The translations under genes and the position numbers were made by a program. From Anaerolineae bacterium (lineage in GTDB: Bacteria; Chloroflexota; Anaerolineae; SpSt-313), in assembly GCA_023511475.1 (NCBI GenBank), contig JAIMBM010000176.1:1-6653 (forward strand): a stretch of 6,653 nucleotides of DNA. The letters run 5' to 3'. The first letter of the stretch is position 1. Each line of letters opens with the position of its first letter. A model generated the notes under the pieces. That model did no database searches, was not told the origin of the DNA, and saw nothing but the letters and a program-made list of their open reading frames with translations. Shown here one piece after another: positions 1-6,418 of the stretch.

Positions 1-101
1 CAAATTGCGCTCATCCGCCCGAAAAACGAGTCGCGTGGCACCGCGTGTGGCCAAGCCTGCGCCTCCCACAGGGAGTGCTGTGGATTGCGACGCCCCTGCA
101 T
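1..101 (-). CDS. Probable IS1182-type transposase, N-terminal fragment (runs off left edge)
   Basis: This is an open frame on the minus strand that starts with ATG at 101-99 and continues without a stop to the window edge, giving 33 whole codons. A perfect AGGAGG lies 6 nt upstream, which supports the start. The peptide begins MQGRRNPQHSLWEAQAWPH and then reads AVPRDSFFGRMSAI. From memory, the MQG opening, the basic/Gln stretch, and the later VPxDSFxxRL-like motif resemble the start of DDE transposases of the IS1182 type, where this segment precedes the helix-turn-helix region. No catalytic residue is in the window, so the family call rests on about 33 residues. The gene would be divergent from the redox gene at 452. 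It could instead be an unrelated protein with a good ribosome-binding site. I am fairly sure it is a real gene start and moderately sure of the family. Confidence 0.55.
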   Translation of the reverse strand, partial: MQGRRNPQHSLWEAQAWPHAVPRDSFFGRMSAI

Positions 102-107
102 GGTGAA

Positions 108-113
108 CCTCCT
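108..113 (-). promoter_or_regulatory. Ribosome-binding site of the left-edge gene
   Basis: On the minus strand this reads AGGAGG, a full Shine-Dalgarno match, followed by TTCACC and then ATG at 101-99. The 6-nt spacing is good. It is the main reason for treating the short partial frame at the left edge as a real gene start rather than a chance open frame. Confidence 0.65.
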
Positions 114-211
114 GAGTGTGTGCGGCTACCTGCCCGTTACAACACCGCACGCGACCTCAGGACTCGAGCGATACGTCAACTAACAGACACTTTTTCAGTA
201 GGCTTCTAGCC

Positions 212-339
212 CCCAACAAGGGGTCCTGCACCGGACTGGTGCGGAGCGTAGAGCCCGGTTGCCGGCAGAGTGCCCCAGTCAGGCTGCCCGGCTGCGCATC
301 CGGTGGCCGATCTTTCGTGCACCCAGGGGTAATCCTTCA
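212..339. other. Noncoding stretch between the probable IS end and the promoter
   Basis: Together with the IS end and the leader, this makes about 350 bases (102-451) without a credible gene. Short frames here have no ribosome-binding site and no recognisable product. Small inverted repeats are present: CCCC-AACAA-GGGG at 211-223, GCACC-GGACT-GGTGC at 228-242, and GACTGG (234-239) facing CCAGTC (275-280). I do not recognise a tRNA, a riboswitch or a T-box. The stretch lies upstream of the strong promoter at 340, so it is not part of that transcript. It may hold an upstream control site, but none is identifiable. Confidence 0.4.
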
Positions 340-369
340 TTGACATACCCTACCCCCCTATGCTATAAT
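340..369 (+). promoter_or_regulatory. Consensus sigma-70/sigma-A promoter with extended -10
   Basis: TTGACA at 340-345 and TATAAT at 364-369 are both perfect consensus hexamers, separated by 18 bp. A TGC directly before the -10 (361-363) supplies the extended -10 TGn element. Transcription would start near 374-377, leaving a leader of about 75 nt before the ATG at 452. AT-rich hexamers of this quality are conspicuous in such GC-rich DNA, which makes chance occurrence unlikely. The promoter drives the FAD/Fe-S oxidoreductase and predicts housekeeping-type, strong expression unless a repressor or leader control acts on it. No clear operator repeat overlaps it. Confidence 0.85.
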
Positions 370-396
370 TCCCATAGATTGTCTACACCCCGCCTC

Positions 397-425
397 GGGT
401 GCCGCCGCCCCGACAGCCGGCACCC
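397..425 (+). promoter_or_regulatory. Leader hairpin in the 5' UTR of the oxidoreductase gene
   Basis: GGGTGCCG (397-404) and CGGCACCC (418-425) form a perfect 8-bp stem with a 13-nt loop, inside the predicted leader and 16 nt before the likely ribosome-binding site. No T-run follows, so it is not a terminator as drawn. It may stabilise the mRNA or modulate initiation. It could also be incidental in GC-rich sequence. Confidence 0.35.
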
Positions 426-440
426 ACCCATGAACAGAAC

Positions 441-445
441 GGTGG
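441..445 (+). promoter_or_regulatory. Weak ribosome-binding site for the oxidoreductase gene
   Basis: GGTGG lies 6 nt before the ATG at 452. It is only a partial match to the anti-Shine-Dalgarno sequence but is well spaced. The ATG at 430 is in another frame and stops at 486, so 452 is the best start. The first residues then run straight into the FAD-linked oxidase fold. Confidence 0.5.
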
Positions 446-451
446 CTGAGC

Positions 452-3400
452 ATGACCATCAACCGCACTCAGCTTGCAGAGCTTGAGGCCCTCCTCCATG
501 ACCGCGTGACGACCGACCTCGACGAGCGCCGCATCTACAGCCACGACGTCGGCACCCTCCCGCGCCTCGTGCGGCCCCTGACCGGCGCCGCCCTCGCCGA
601 CGCCGTGGTCCAGCCCCGCACCGAGGCCGAGATCGTCGAGATCGTCCGTTGGGCGCACCGGCACCGCGTGCCCCTCACGCCCCGGGCCAAGGCGACCTCC
701 GGCTATGGAGGCTGTATCCCGGTGAGGGGCGGAGTCGTCGTCGACCTGAGCCGCTACCGCGGCGTTGTGGCCGTCGACCCTGAGGCCCAGACCGTGACCG
801 TCCGCGCCGCGACTGTGTGGCGGGACCTCGAGCGGGAGTTGGCCAAATCCGGCCTTGCCCTGCGCCTGTATCCCTCCAGCGCGCCCTCGTCGACCGTCGG
901 CGGGTGGCTCGCCCAGGGGGGTGTCGGCTACGGCTCGTTCCAGTACGGCCCCTTCCGCGAGAACGTCGTATCGGCCAGGATGGTCACGCCCGCCGGCGAG
1001 GTGCGCACCTTTGAGGGGCCCGAGCTCGACCTCGTCAGCGATGCCGAGGGGATAACCGGGATCATCCTCGAAGTCACCCTGCGCGTGCGCCCGGTGGCGG
1101 AAGAGCGGGTGGCCGCCGTAGCCTTCCCCTCGGCGCAGGCGCTCGCCGGGGCATTGCGGGCACTGGCGGCCGAGGCACTCCCGCTCTGGTCGGTGAGCTT
1201 TATCAACCCCAAGATGGCGAAGCTGCGGCGCGAGCTCCCGCCGCGGCTCGAGCACGGGCACCCGGTCCCTGAGCCTCGCCCCGAGCTTCCGGACGGCTAT
1301 GTCGTGACCCTGGTCGGTCCGGCTGCCCGTTGGGACGAGATCGAAGGCAGGCTGGCCTCCATCATCGAGGCGCACAAGGGCGCCCGTCTCCCGGCCGAGC
1401 TGGCTCGGCACGAGTGGGACGAGCGCTTTGACATCATGCACGTCAAGCGCCTCGGGCCCAGCCTCATCCCGGCGGAGGTGGTCGTGCCCCTCGACCGGCT
1501 TGCCGACACCCTGGAGGCGGTCGACCGCATGGTGCGTCAGCCCCTGGTCATCGAGGGGATGGTCAGCCGGGCGCCGGAGAAGGGCTACGAGGTGACGCTG
1601 CTCGGCTTCATCCCTCACGACGAGCGCACCCTCGCCTACAACCTGTCCTATGCGCTTTCCCTGAGCGTCCTCAAGGCGGCCAAGGCCCGCGGCGGACGGG
1701 TCTATGCGACCGGCCTGTACTTTGCCGGCGAGGCCCCGGCAGTCCTCGGAGCGGAGCGTGTGGCCCGGTTGCGCGCCTTCAAGGCCAATGCCGACCCGCA
1801 GGGCCTGATGAACCCCGGCAAGGTGCTGCAATCCAATGCCCTGGGAGCCTTCATGGCGGTCGCCGAGGCCATCGAGCCGGTGGTGCGCCCGGTCGCCAAC
1901 CTCGCCCGGGTCCCCATCGGCGAGCGTCTCGAGGGCAACGGGCGGCGCGGGGTGCCCTCCGACGTGGCCTGGTACGCCTATGCCTGTGCCCAATGCGGGG
2001 CCTGTGTCGACGAGTGCGACCAGTACTACGGCCGCGTCTGGGAGAGCCAGTCGCCACGGGGCAAGTGGTACTTTTTGCGAAGCCTGATGGAGGGGCGGGG
2101 CAAGATGACCCAGGAGTGGGTCGATCGCTTCCTCGCCTGCACAACCTGCGAGCTGTGCCATGTGCACTGCCCGCTGGAGCTGCCCATTGAGCCGGCATGG
2201 CTGCGCATGCGCGGGGCGCTGGTCCACCAGCAGGGCCGCATGACCTTTCCGCCTTTCGAGGTCATGCGGGCCGCCGTCAGCAAGGAGCGCAACATCTGGG
2301 CGAGCTATGCCCGGGACCGGGCCGCCTGGGTGCCGGAGGACCTGCGGGCACGGATCCAGCCCCAGGCCCAGATCGGCTACTTTGCGGGCTGCACAGCCTC
2401 CTTTGTGGAGCAGGACGTGGCCGAGGGGACGGCGCGTCTGCTGGACGCCGCGGGGATCAGCTTCACCACCATGGGCGAGGATGAGGCCTGTTGCGGCCTG
2501 CCCATGCTGGTCGCCGGCAAATGGGATACCTTTGCTGAAATCGTCCGGCACAACATCGAGGGCATGCGCGCCCGCGGCGTCCGCACGGTTGTGACCTCCT
2601 GCCCCGCCTGCTGGCTCTCCTGGCACACATACTACAAGGACTGGGCGCAGAAGCTCGGCCTCGACTATGACTTTGAAGTGCGCCACTACTCGGAAGTGCT
2701 CGCCGAGCGCATCCGCGCCGGGGCCTTTCGCTTCCGCAACCCGGTGCGGCTCAGGGTCACCTGGCACGACCCCTGCCACATGGGCCGCGCCGGCGGCATC
2801 TATGAGCCGCCACGAGAGGTGCTGCGCGCCATCCCCGGGCTCGAGCTCGTGGAGATGGAGCACAACCGCGAGTGCGCGCACTGCTGCGGCTCGGTGCTGA
2901 CCTTGGTGGAGAACCCCGATACCGGCAAGGTCATCGGCGACGTGCGGCTGCGCGAGGCCGAGGCGACCGGAGCGGAGGCCGTCGTCGCCTCCTGCCCCTG
3001 CTGCGAGGTCCAGCTCCGGGTCACGGCGCAAAAGACCGGCCGCGACCTGCCGGTCATCGACCTCGCGCACCTCGCCAGCCGCGCCCTTGGCGTCGACATG
3101 CGCGACCCGACGCCCTATGCCATGGAGGCCTGGGGCGTCTTTGAGGCGATGATCTGGCTGCTCAAGCCGGAGCGCATGGCCGATCTCTTCGAGGAGCTCT
3201 TCCCGCCCATGTTCCGGGCCATGCCGGCGCCCATGCTGGCCATGATGCGGCTGGCCAAGCGCGTTCCGGGCATGCTCGGCCTCATGAAGGCCATGATGCC
3301 GCTCATGATGCCGGTCCTCGTGCCCATGCTCATGCCCAAGGTCATGCCGGACATGCTTGCCGCCGTCGCCCGGCGCGTGCCCATGCCCGCGCACATGCAG

Positions 3401-3517
3401 GAGCAGATGCCCGACCTCCTGCCCGAAGCCATGAAGGGCCTCATGCCCCAGATGCTGCCGCTCATCACACCCCTCGTCGTGCCGAGGATGATCCGCTACA
3501 TCCGGGAGGAGCTGTAG
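452..3517 (+). CDS. FAD-linked and Fe-S (CCG-domain) oxidoreductase, GlcD-GlcF-type fusion with Met-rich tail
   Basis: The product is a 1021-residue fused dehydrogenase, probably cytoplasmic or peripheral at the membrane, with no signal peptide seen. An FAD_binding_4 (PCMH-type) domain spans about 44-210, with the flavin loop at 76-101 (TSGYGGCIPVRGG) and a second flavin segment at 140-170. An FAD-oxidase C-terminal domain spans about 215-460 and ends in the characteristic ADPQGLMNPGKVL. Two CxxCxxCxxxC clusters follow: C512/515/518/522 and C563/566/569/573. Two complete CCG domains come next: C647-x32-CC(680/681)-x35-C717xxC720, and C775-x35-CC(811/812)-x35-C848xxC851. Such domains hold noncubane [4Fe-4S] clusters in HdrB. 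The tail (about 887-1021) is Met/Pro-rich. The family oxidises 2-hydroxyacids (glycolate, D-lactate, 2-hydroxyglutarate) and passes electrons through the Fe-S part. Here the HxGDGN motif of GlcD-like enzymes is missing and its place is taken by RVYATGLYF (about 416-424), so the substrate is not assignable. The gene is monocistronic, with its own strong promoter and a terminator 3 nt after the stop. Confidence 0.9.
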   Translation: MTINRTQLAELEALLHDRVTTDLDERRIYSHDVGTLPRLVRPLTGAALADAVVQPRTEAEIVEIVRWAHRHRVPLTPRAKATSGYGGCIPVRGGVVVDLSRYRGVVAVDPEAQTVTVRAATVWRDLERELAKSGLALRLYPSSAPSSTVGGWLAQGGVGYGSFQYGPFRENVVSARMVTPAGEVRTFEGPELDLVSDAEGITGIILEVTLRVRPVAEERVAAVAFPSAQALAGALRALAAEALPLWSVSFINPKMAKLRRELPPRLEHGHPVPEPRPELPDGYVVTLVGPAARWDEIEGRLASIIEAHKGARLPAELARHEWDERFDIMHVKRLGPSLIPAEVVVPLDRLADTLEAVDRMVRQPLVIEGMVSRAPEKGYEVTLLGFIPHDERTLAYNLSYALSLSVLKAAKARGGRVYATGLYFAGEAPAVLGAERVARLRAFKANADPQGLMNPGKVLQSNALGAFMAVAEAIEPVVRPVANLARVPIGERLEGNGRRGVPSDVAWYAYACAQCGACVDECDQYYGRVWESQSPRGKWYFLRSLMEGRGKMTQEWVDRFLACTTCELCHVHCPLELPIEPAWLRMRGALVHQQGRMTFPPFEVMRAAVSKERNIWASYARDRAAWVPEDLRARIQPQAQIGYFAGCTASFVEQDVAEGTARLLDAAGISFTTMGEDEACCGLPMLVAGKWDTFAEIVRHNIEGMRARGVRTVVTSCPACWLSWHTYYKDWAQKLGLDYDFEVRHYSEVLAERIRAGAFRFRNPVRLRVTWHDPCHMGRAGGIYEPPREVLRAIPGLELVEMEHNRECAHCCGSVLTLVENPDTGKVIGDVRLREAEATGAEAVVASCPCCEVQLRVTAQKTGRDLPVIDLAHLASRALGVDMRDPTPYAMEAWGVFEAMIWLLKPERMADLFEELFPPMFRAMPAPMLAMMRLAKRVPGMLGLMKAMMPLMMPVLVPMLMPKVMPDMLAAVARRVPMPAHMQEQMPDLLPEAMKGLMPQMLPLITPLVVPRMIRYIREEL
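3209..3454 (+). repeat. Met/Pro-rich C-terminal tail of the oxidoreductase (residues 920-1001)
   Basis: Twenty-one methionines fall in 82 residues (M920 to M1001), mostly spaced 3-4 apart, with prolines interleaved (repeated MP, PM and MMP units such as MMPLMMPVLVPMLMPKVMP). Degenerate units resembling MPDML, MPDLL and MPQML recur at 965, 986 and 998. The spacing would place Met side chains on one face of short helices. It lies after the last CCG domain, so it is not needed for cluster binding. I recall similar Met/Pro tails in some Bacillota FAD/Fe-S fusions but know of no assigned function. Membrane or partner docking and soft-metal (copper) binding are both possible. ATG codons read as CAT on the other strand, which makes an antisense His-rich peptide that should be ignored. 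Confidence 0.75.
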
Positions 3518-3519
3518 GG

Positions 3520-3558
3520 AAGAGAGCGGGCGGATGCGATGCATCCGCCCGCTCTCTT
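3520..3558. terminator. Intergenic terminator hairpin shared by the convergent genes
   Basis: The arms 3520-3537 and 3541-3558 form a perfect 18-bp stem with a 3-nt GAT loop. It begins 3 nt after the oxidoreductase stop codon and 34 nt beyond the stop of the converging formate dehydrogenase gene. On the plus strand it ends in TTT, a short and weak U-tract. On the minus strand the trailing sequence is TTCCC. The position between two converging stops and the near-perfect symmetry argue for a bidirectional terminator or mRNA 3'-end protector. Confidence 0.8.
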
Positions 3559-3589
3559 TGGTGCGCTCACGACACAGGATACTCGCAGC

Positions 3590-3634
3590 GGGCTATCTGG
3601 CAGATAGCCCCTCTCGAGTAGCTTGCTGCTCGAG
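3590..3634 (-). repeat. Two adjacent inverted repeats covering the formate dehydrogenase stop codon
   Basis: GGGCTATCTG (3590-3599) and CAGATAGCCC (3601-3610) make a 10-bp palindrome around a single base. The TAG stop of the minus-strand gene (3595-3593) lies in one arm. Directly beside it, CTCGAGTAGC (3613-3622) and GCTGCTCGAG (3625-3634) pair with one mismatch. Both sit in the last codons of the formate dehydrogenase gene, within about 55 bp of the terminator hairpin. They may form an mRNA 3'-end structure or be a relic of an insertion that changed the extreme C-terminus. No function is shown. Confidence 0.5.
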
Positions 3635-6418
3635 TGCCTCGGCAGGCATCCTCGCCTGCCCCTCCGGCACCTTCTCCAGCCGCACGGCGCAGAACTTGAG
3701 CTCCGGGATCTTGCCCTCCGGGTCGAGCGCGTCGCTGGTCAGGCGGTTCACCGGCACCTCGTGGAAGTGGAAGGTGGCAAAGACCATCCCCGGCGCCGGC
3801 CGGTCGCTGAGCTCGACCCTAGCCGTGACCTCCCCTCGCCGCGAGATGACCCGGACCCTGTCACCATCGCCAAGGCCGAGCCGCGCGGCGTCGGCCGGGT
3901 GCACCTGTATCCGCTCCTCCGGCGCCATGCGGTGCAGGCCCCGCGAGCGGCGGGTCATCGTCCCGGTATGATAGTGGTACCGGATGCGCCCGGTCGAAAG
4001 GACGAGGGGATACGCCTCGTCCGGCAGCTCTGCCGGCGGTCGGAACCCGACGGCAAAGAACCGCCCGCGCCCCCGCAGGAAGCGGTCCTTGTGCAGGACC
4101 TTCGCGCCGGGGTGCTGCCGGTCCGGGCATGGCCACTGCAGGCCGCCCCGCTCCAGCCGCTCGTAGCTCATCCCCGCATAGCTCGGGGTCAACGCGGCCA
4201 GCTCGTCAAAGACCTCCTCCGCCGACCGGTAGGGCATCGGGCAGCCCATCGCCGCGGCAAGGTCGCGGATGATCTCCCAGTCCGCCCGCGCCTCGCCGGG
4301 CGGGTTCACCGCCTTGCGGACCCGCTGCACGCGGCGCTCCGTGTTGGTAAAGGTTCCGTCCTTCTCGGCAAAGGATGCCGCCGGGAGCACGACGTCGGCG
4401 AGCCGGGCGGTCTCGGTCAGGAATATGTCCTGCACGACCAGGAAATCCAGCTTTCTGAGCGCCTGCTCGACGTGCGAGGCGTTCGGATCGCTCAGGACCG
4501 GGTTCTCGCCCATGATGTACATCGCCTTGATGCGTCCGTCGAGGACGGCGGGCGTCATCTCGGTGAGCGTGAGCCCCGGCCGCTCCGGGATACGCACACC
4601 GGTCGCCCATGCCCGCTCAAAGCGGGCCCTGGCCTGCTCGTCGTCGACGCGCTGATAGCCCGGAAGGACGTTGGGCAGGCACCCCATGTCGCAGGCGCCC
4701 TGCACGTTGTTCTGCCCGCGCAGAGGGTTGACGCCACCGCCCTCGATGCCGACATAGCCACACAGCATGGCCAGGTTCGCCAGCGCCTTGACGTTGTCGG
4801 TGCCGCAGGCGTGCTGCGTGATGCCCATCGCGAACAGGACCATGGCCTTGCCCGCCGTCGCATACATCCGCGCCGCGCGCACCAGGTCGTCCGCCGGGAT
4901 GCCCGTGATCCGGCTGACATACTCGGGCGTGAACGGCGCAACCGCCGCTCGCAGCTCCTCAAACCCCTCGGTGCGCTCCTCGACGTACTTCCAGTTCCAC
5001 AGGCCCTCGGCGATGATCACGTGCAGAAGGCCGTTGATCCAGGCGACATCCGTCCCCGGGCGCGGCCGCAGCCAGAGGTGCGCGCACTCGACCAGGTCCG
5101 TCCGCATCGGGTCGACGACGATCAGCTTGGCCCGGCGGCGCCGCACCGCCCGTCGGATCAGGCTGCCGATGACGGGATGGTTCTCGGCCGTGTTGGTCCC
5201 GGTGATCAGGATGAGGTTTGTGTCCTCGATCTCTGAGATCGAGTTGGTCATGGCGCCGCTGCCGAAAGCCGCCGCAAGGCCGGCCACGGTGACCGAGTGG
5301 CACAGCCGCGCGCAGTGGTCGACGTTGTTGGTGCCGACCACGCCTCGCATGAGCTTCTGGAAGAGATAGTTCTCCTCGTTGGTAGCCTTGGCCGAGGCGA
5401 GGCCCGCGACCGCGTCGGCGCCGTGCCGGGCGATGACCTCCTTGAGCCGTCGCGCCACAAGGTCCAGCGCCTCCTCCCAGCTCACCTCCTCAAAGCCGCC
5501 CTCCCGCCGGACGAGCGGCCGGCGGAGGCGGTCCGGATGGCTGATGAACTCGTAGCCAAAGCGCCCCTTGACGCAGAGCGCCCCGCGGTTCACGCCCGTA
5601 TCGGCCTCGGGCCGGCCATCGGCCACGGAGGCGACCCCGACGACCCGGTCGCCGCGGACCTGAAGCACCATCTCGCAGCCAACCCCGCAGTAGGGGCAGA
5701 CCGTTCTGACCTCCTTCAGCTCCCAGGGCTTGCCCTTGGGTTGCCCCATACTCTCGACGAGCGCGTTGGTCGGGCACACCGACAGGCACTCGCCGCAGGA
5801 GGCGCACTGCGAGCTGAACTCCGCCGTCGGCTGGACCGGCCCGACGCGGGTGCCGGCGCCCCTCCCCTTGAAGGCGATGGCCCCGATGCCGGCCACCTCT
5901 TCGCAGGCCTTGACGCAGCGCCCGCACAGGATACAGCGGCGCGGATGATACCGGATCAGCGGCGTCGCCCATGGCTGCTCAGGAAGCTCGACCGGGCCAA
6001 CCCCATAGTCCTGCACTTCCTGGGACGAGATATCGTACTCGTAGGCCAGGTCCTCGAGCGGGCACCGCCCGCTCGCCTCGCAAGGCCCGCAGTTCATGGG
6101 ATGGCGCAGGAAGAGCAGCTTGAGCGTCTCCCGGCGCATCTCCTCGAGGAATGGGGAGCGGGTTCGGACGACCATCCCCTCCTGAACCGGCGTCGTGCAG
6201 GCCGTGACGGGCGCGGGCAGGCCGTCAACCTCCACGACGCAGAGGCGGCACGCGCCGATCGGCTCCAGCCGCTCTAGATAGCAGAGCGTTGGCACACGAA
6301 TCCCCGCCTCCCGCGCCACCTCGAGAACCGTCTGCCCGGCGCGGGCGATGACCTGCCGGCCGTCGATAGTGACGGTCACCAGGCTCTGCTTCTCCTTCTG
6401 AATAACCCTTTCCGACAT
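3593..6418 (-). CDS. fdhF: Formate dehydrogenase alpha subunit, NuoG-like N-terminus, Cys-type, Mo/W-bisMGD
   Basis: This is a 941-residue cytoplasmic catalytic subunit that oxidises formate to CO2 (or the reverse). Numbering is from the ATG at 6418. Domains in order: a [2Fe-2S] ferredoxin fold (C46/C57/C60/C74); a NuoG-type His-Cys3 [4Fe-4S] site (H106/C110/C113/C119); a 2x[4Fe-4S] ferredoxin (C162/165/168/172 and C205/208/211/215); the molybdopterin [4Fe-4S] domain (C241/C244/C248/C282, then K284); the molybdopterin-binding core to about 720; and the dinucleotide-binding C-terminal domain, about 803-916. The active site is C373-H374 (ARLCHSVTVAG), with the conserved Arg at 567 (LRGQNNVQG). 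Cys replaces the selenocysteine of FdhF-H. The N-terminal relay is that of NAD-linked or multimeric enzymes (FdsA, Moorella FdhA, Bacillus YjgC/YrhE, about 980 residues). These pass electrons to a NuoF/E-like or other partner, which is not in the window. A GTG at 6499 would add 27 residues, but the ATG at 6418 has a better ribosome-binding site and leads directly into the ferredoxin fold. Confidence 0.95.
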   Translation of the reverse strand: MSERVIQKEKQSLVTVTIDGRQVIARAGQTVLEVAREAGIRVPTLCYLERLEPIGACRLCVVEVDGLPAPVTACTTPVQEGMVVRTRSPFLEEMRRETLKLLFLRHPMNCGPCEASGRCPLEDLAYEYDISSQEVQDYGVGPVELPEQPWATPLIRYHPRRCILCGRCVKACEEVAGIGAIAFKGRGAGTRVGPVQPTAEFSSQCASCGECLSVCPTNALVESMGQPKGKPWELKEVRTVCPYCGVGCEMVLQVRGDRVVGVASVADGRPEADTGVNRGALCVKGRFGYEFISHPDRLRRPLVRREGGFEEVSWEEALDLVARRLKEVIARHGADAVAGLASAKATNEENYLFQKLMRGVVGTNNVDHCARLCHSVTVAGLAAAFGSGAMTNSISEIEDTNLILITGTNTAENHPVIGSLIRRAVRRRRAKLIVVDPMRTDLVECAHLWLRPRPGTDVAWINGLLHVIIAEGLWNWKYVEERTEGFEELRAAVAPFTPEYVSRITGIPADDLVRAARMYATAGKAMVLFAMGITQHACGTDNVKALANLAMLCGYVGIEGGGVNPLRGQNNVQGACDMGCLPNVLPGYQRVDDEQARARFERAWATGVRIPERPGLTLTEMTPAVLDGRIKAMYIMGENPVLSDPNASHVEQALRKLDFLVVQDIFLTETARLADVVLPAASFAEKDGTFTNTERRVQRVRKAVNPPGEARADWEIIRDLAAAMGCPMPYRSAEEVFDELAALTPSYAGMSYERLERGGLQWPCPDRQHPGAKVLHKDRFLRGRGRFFAVGFRPPAELPDEAYPLVLSTGRIRYHYHTGTMTRRSRGLHRMAPEERIQVHPADAARLGLGDGDRVRVISRRGEVTARVELSDRPAPGMVFATFHFHEVPVNRLTSDALDPEGKIPELKFCAVRLEKVPEGQARMPAEALEQQATREGLSAR

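Larger units (their letters stand above)
1..212 (-). mobile_element. Probable 5' end of an insertion sequence (right boundary approximate)
   Basis: If the minus-strand gene at 1-101 is a transposase, the element extends right of its start codon by an untranslated end. The stretch around 187-211 contains TTTTTCAGTAGGC followed by the small inverted repeat GGCT-TCT-AGCC (201-211). This looks like the kind of sequence seen at IS termini. The other end is outside the window, so no terminal inverted repeat or target duplication can be matched. The boundary at about 212 is an estimate and could be off by tens of bases. Confidence 0.35.

Noticed and set aside
3..209. Open plus-strand frame from the left edge to a stop at 207-209 (68 codons)
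   Set aside because: It has no start codon in the window and no recognised family. The overlapping minus-strand frame has a perfect ribosome-binding site and a transposase-like start, so this is more likely a shadow.
211..300. Riboswitch or tRNA in the GC-rich, hairpin-containing upstream stretch
   Set aside because: No conserved cobalamin, FMN, molybdenum-cofactor, T-box or tRNA T-loop signature was found, and the stretch lies upstream of the consensus promoter rather than within the leader.
430..486. Short leader peptide starting at the ATG at 430
   Set aside because: The frame has no ribosome-binding site, runs into the oxidoreductase gene and shows no regulatory codon run or terminator.
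383..3544. A 1053-codon open frame antisense to the whole oxidoreductase gene, with a His-rich stretch
   Set aside because: It is the complement of a long GC-rich coding frame. The His-rich part is only the reverse reading of ATG-rich codons in the Met tail. It has no recognisable domain, whereas the plus strand has complete, ordered Fe-S and FAD motifs.
3623..5236. A 537-codon open frame on the plus strand over fdhF
   Set aside because: It is a shadow of the minus-strand formate dehydrogenase gene. Its composition is typical of antisense GC-rich frames and it shows no motif.
5219..5311. Selenocysteine at the formate dehydrogenase active site
   Set aside because: The catalytic codon encodes Cys (residue 373, before H374), and there is no in-frame TGA, so no SECIS element is expected.
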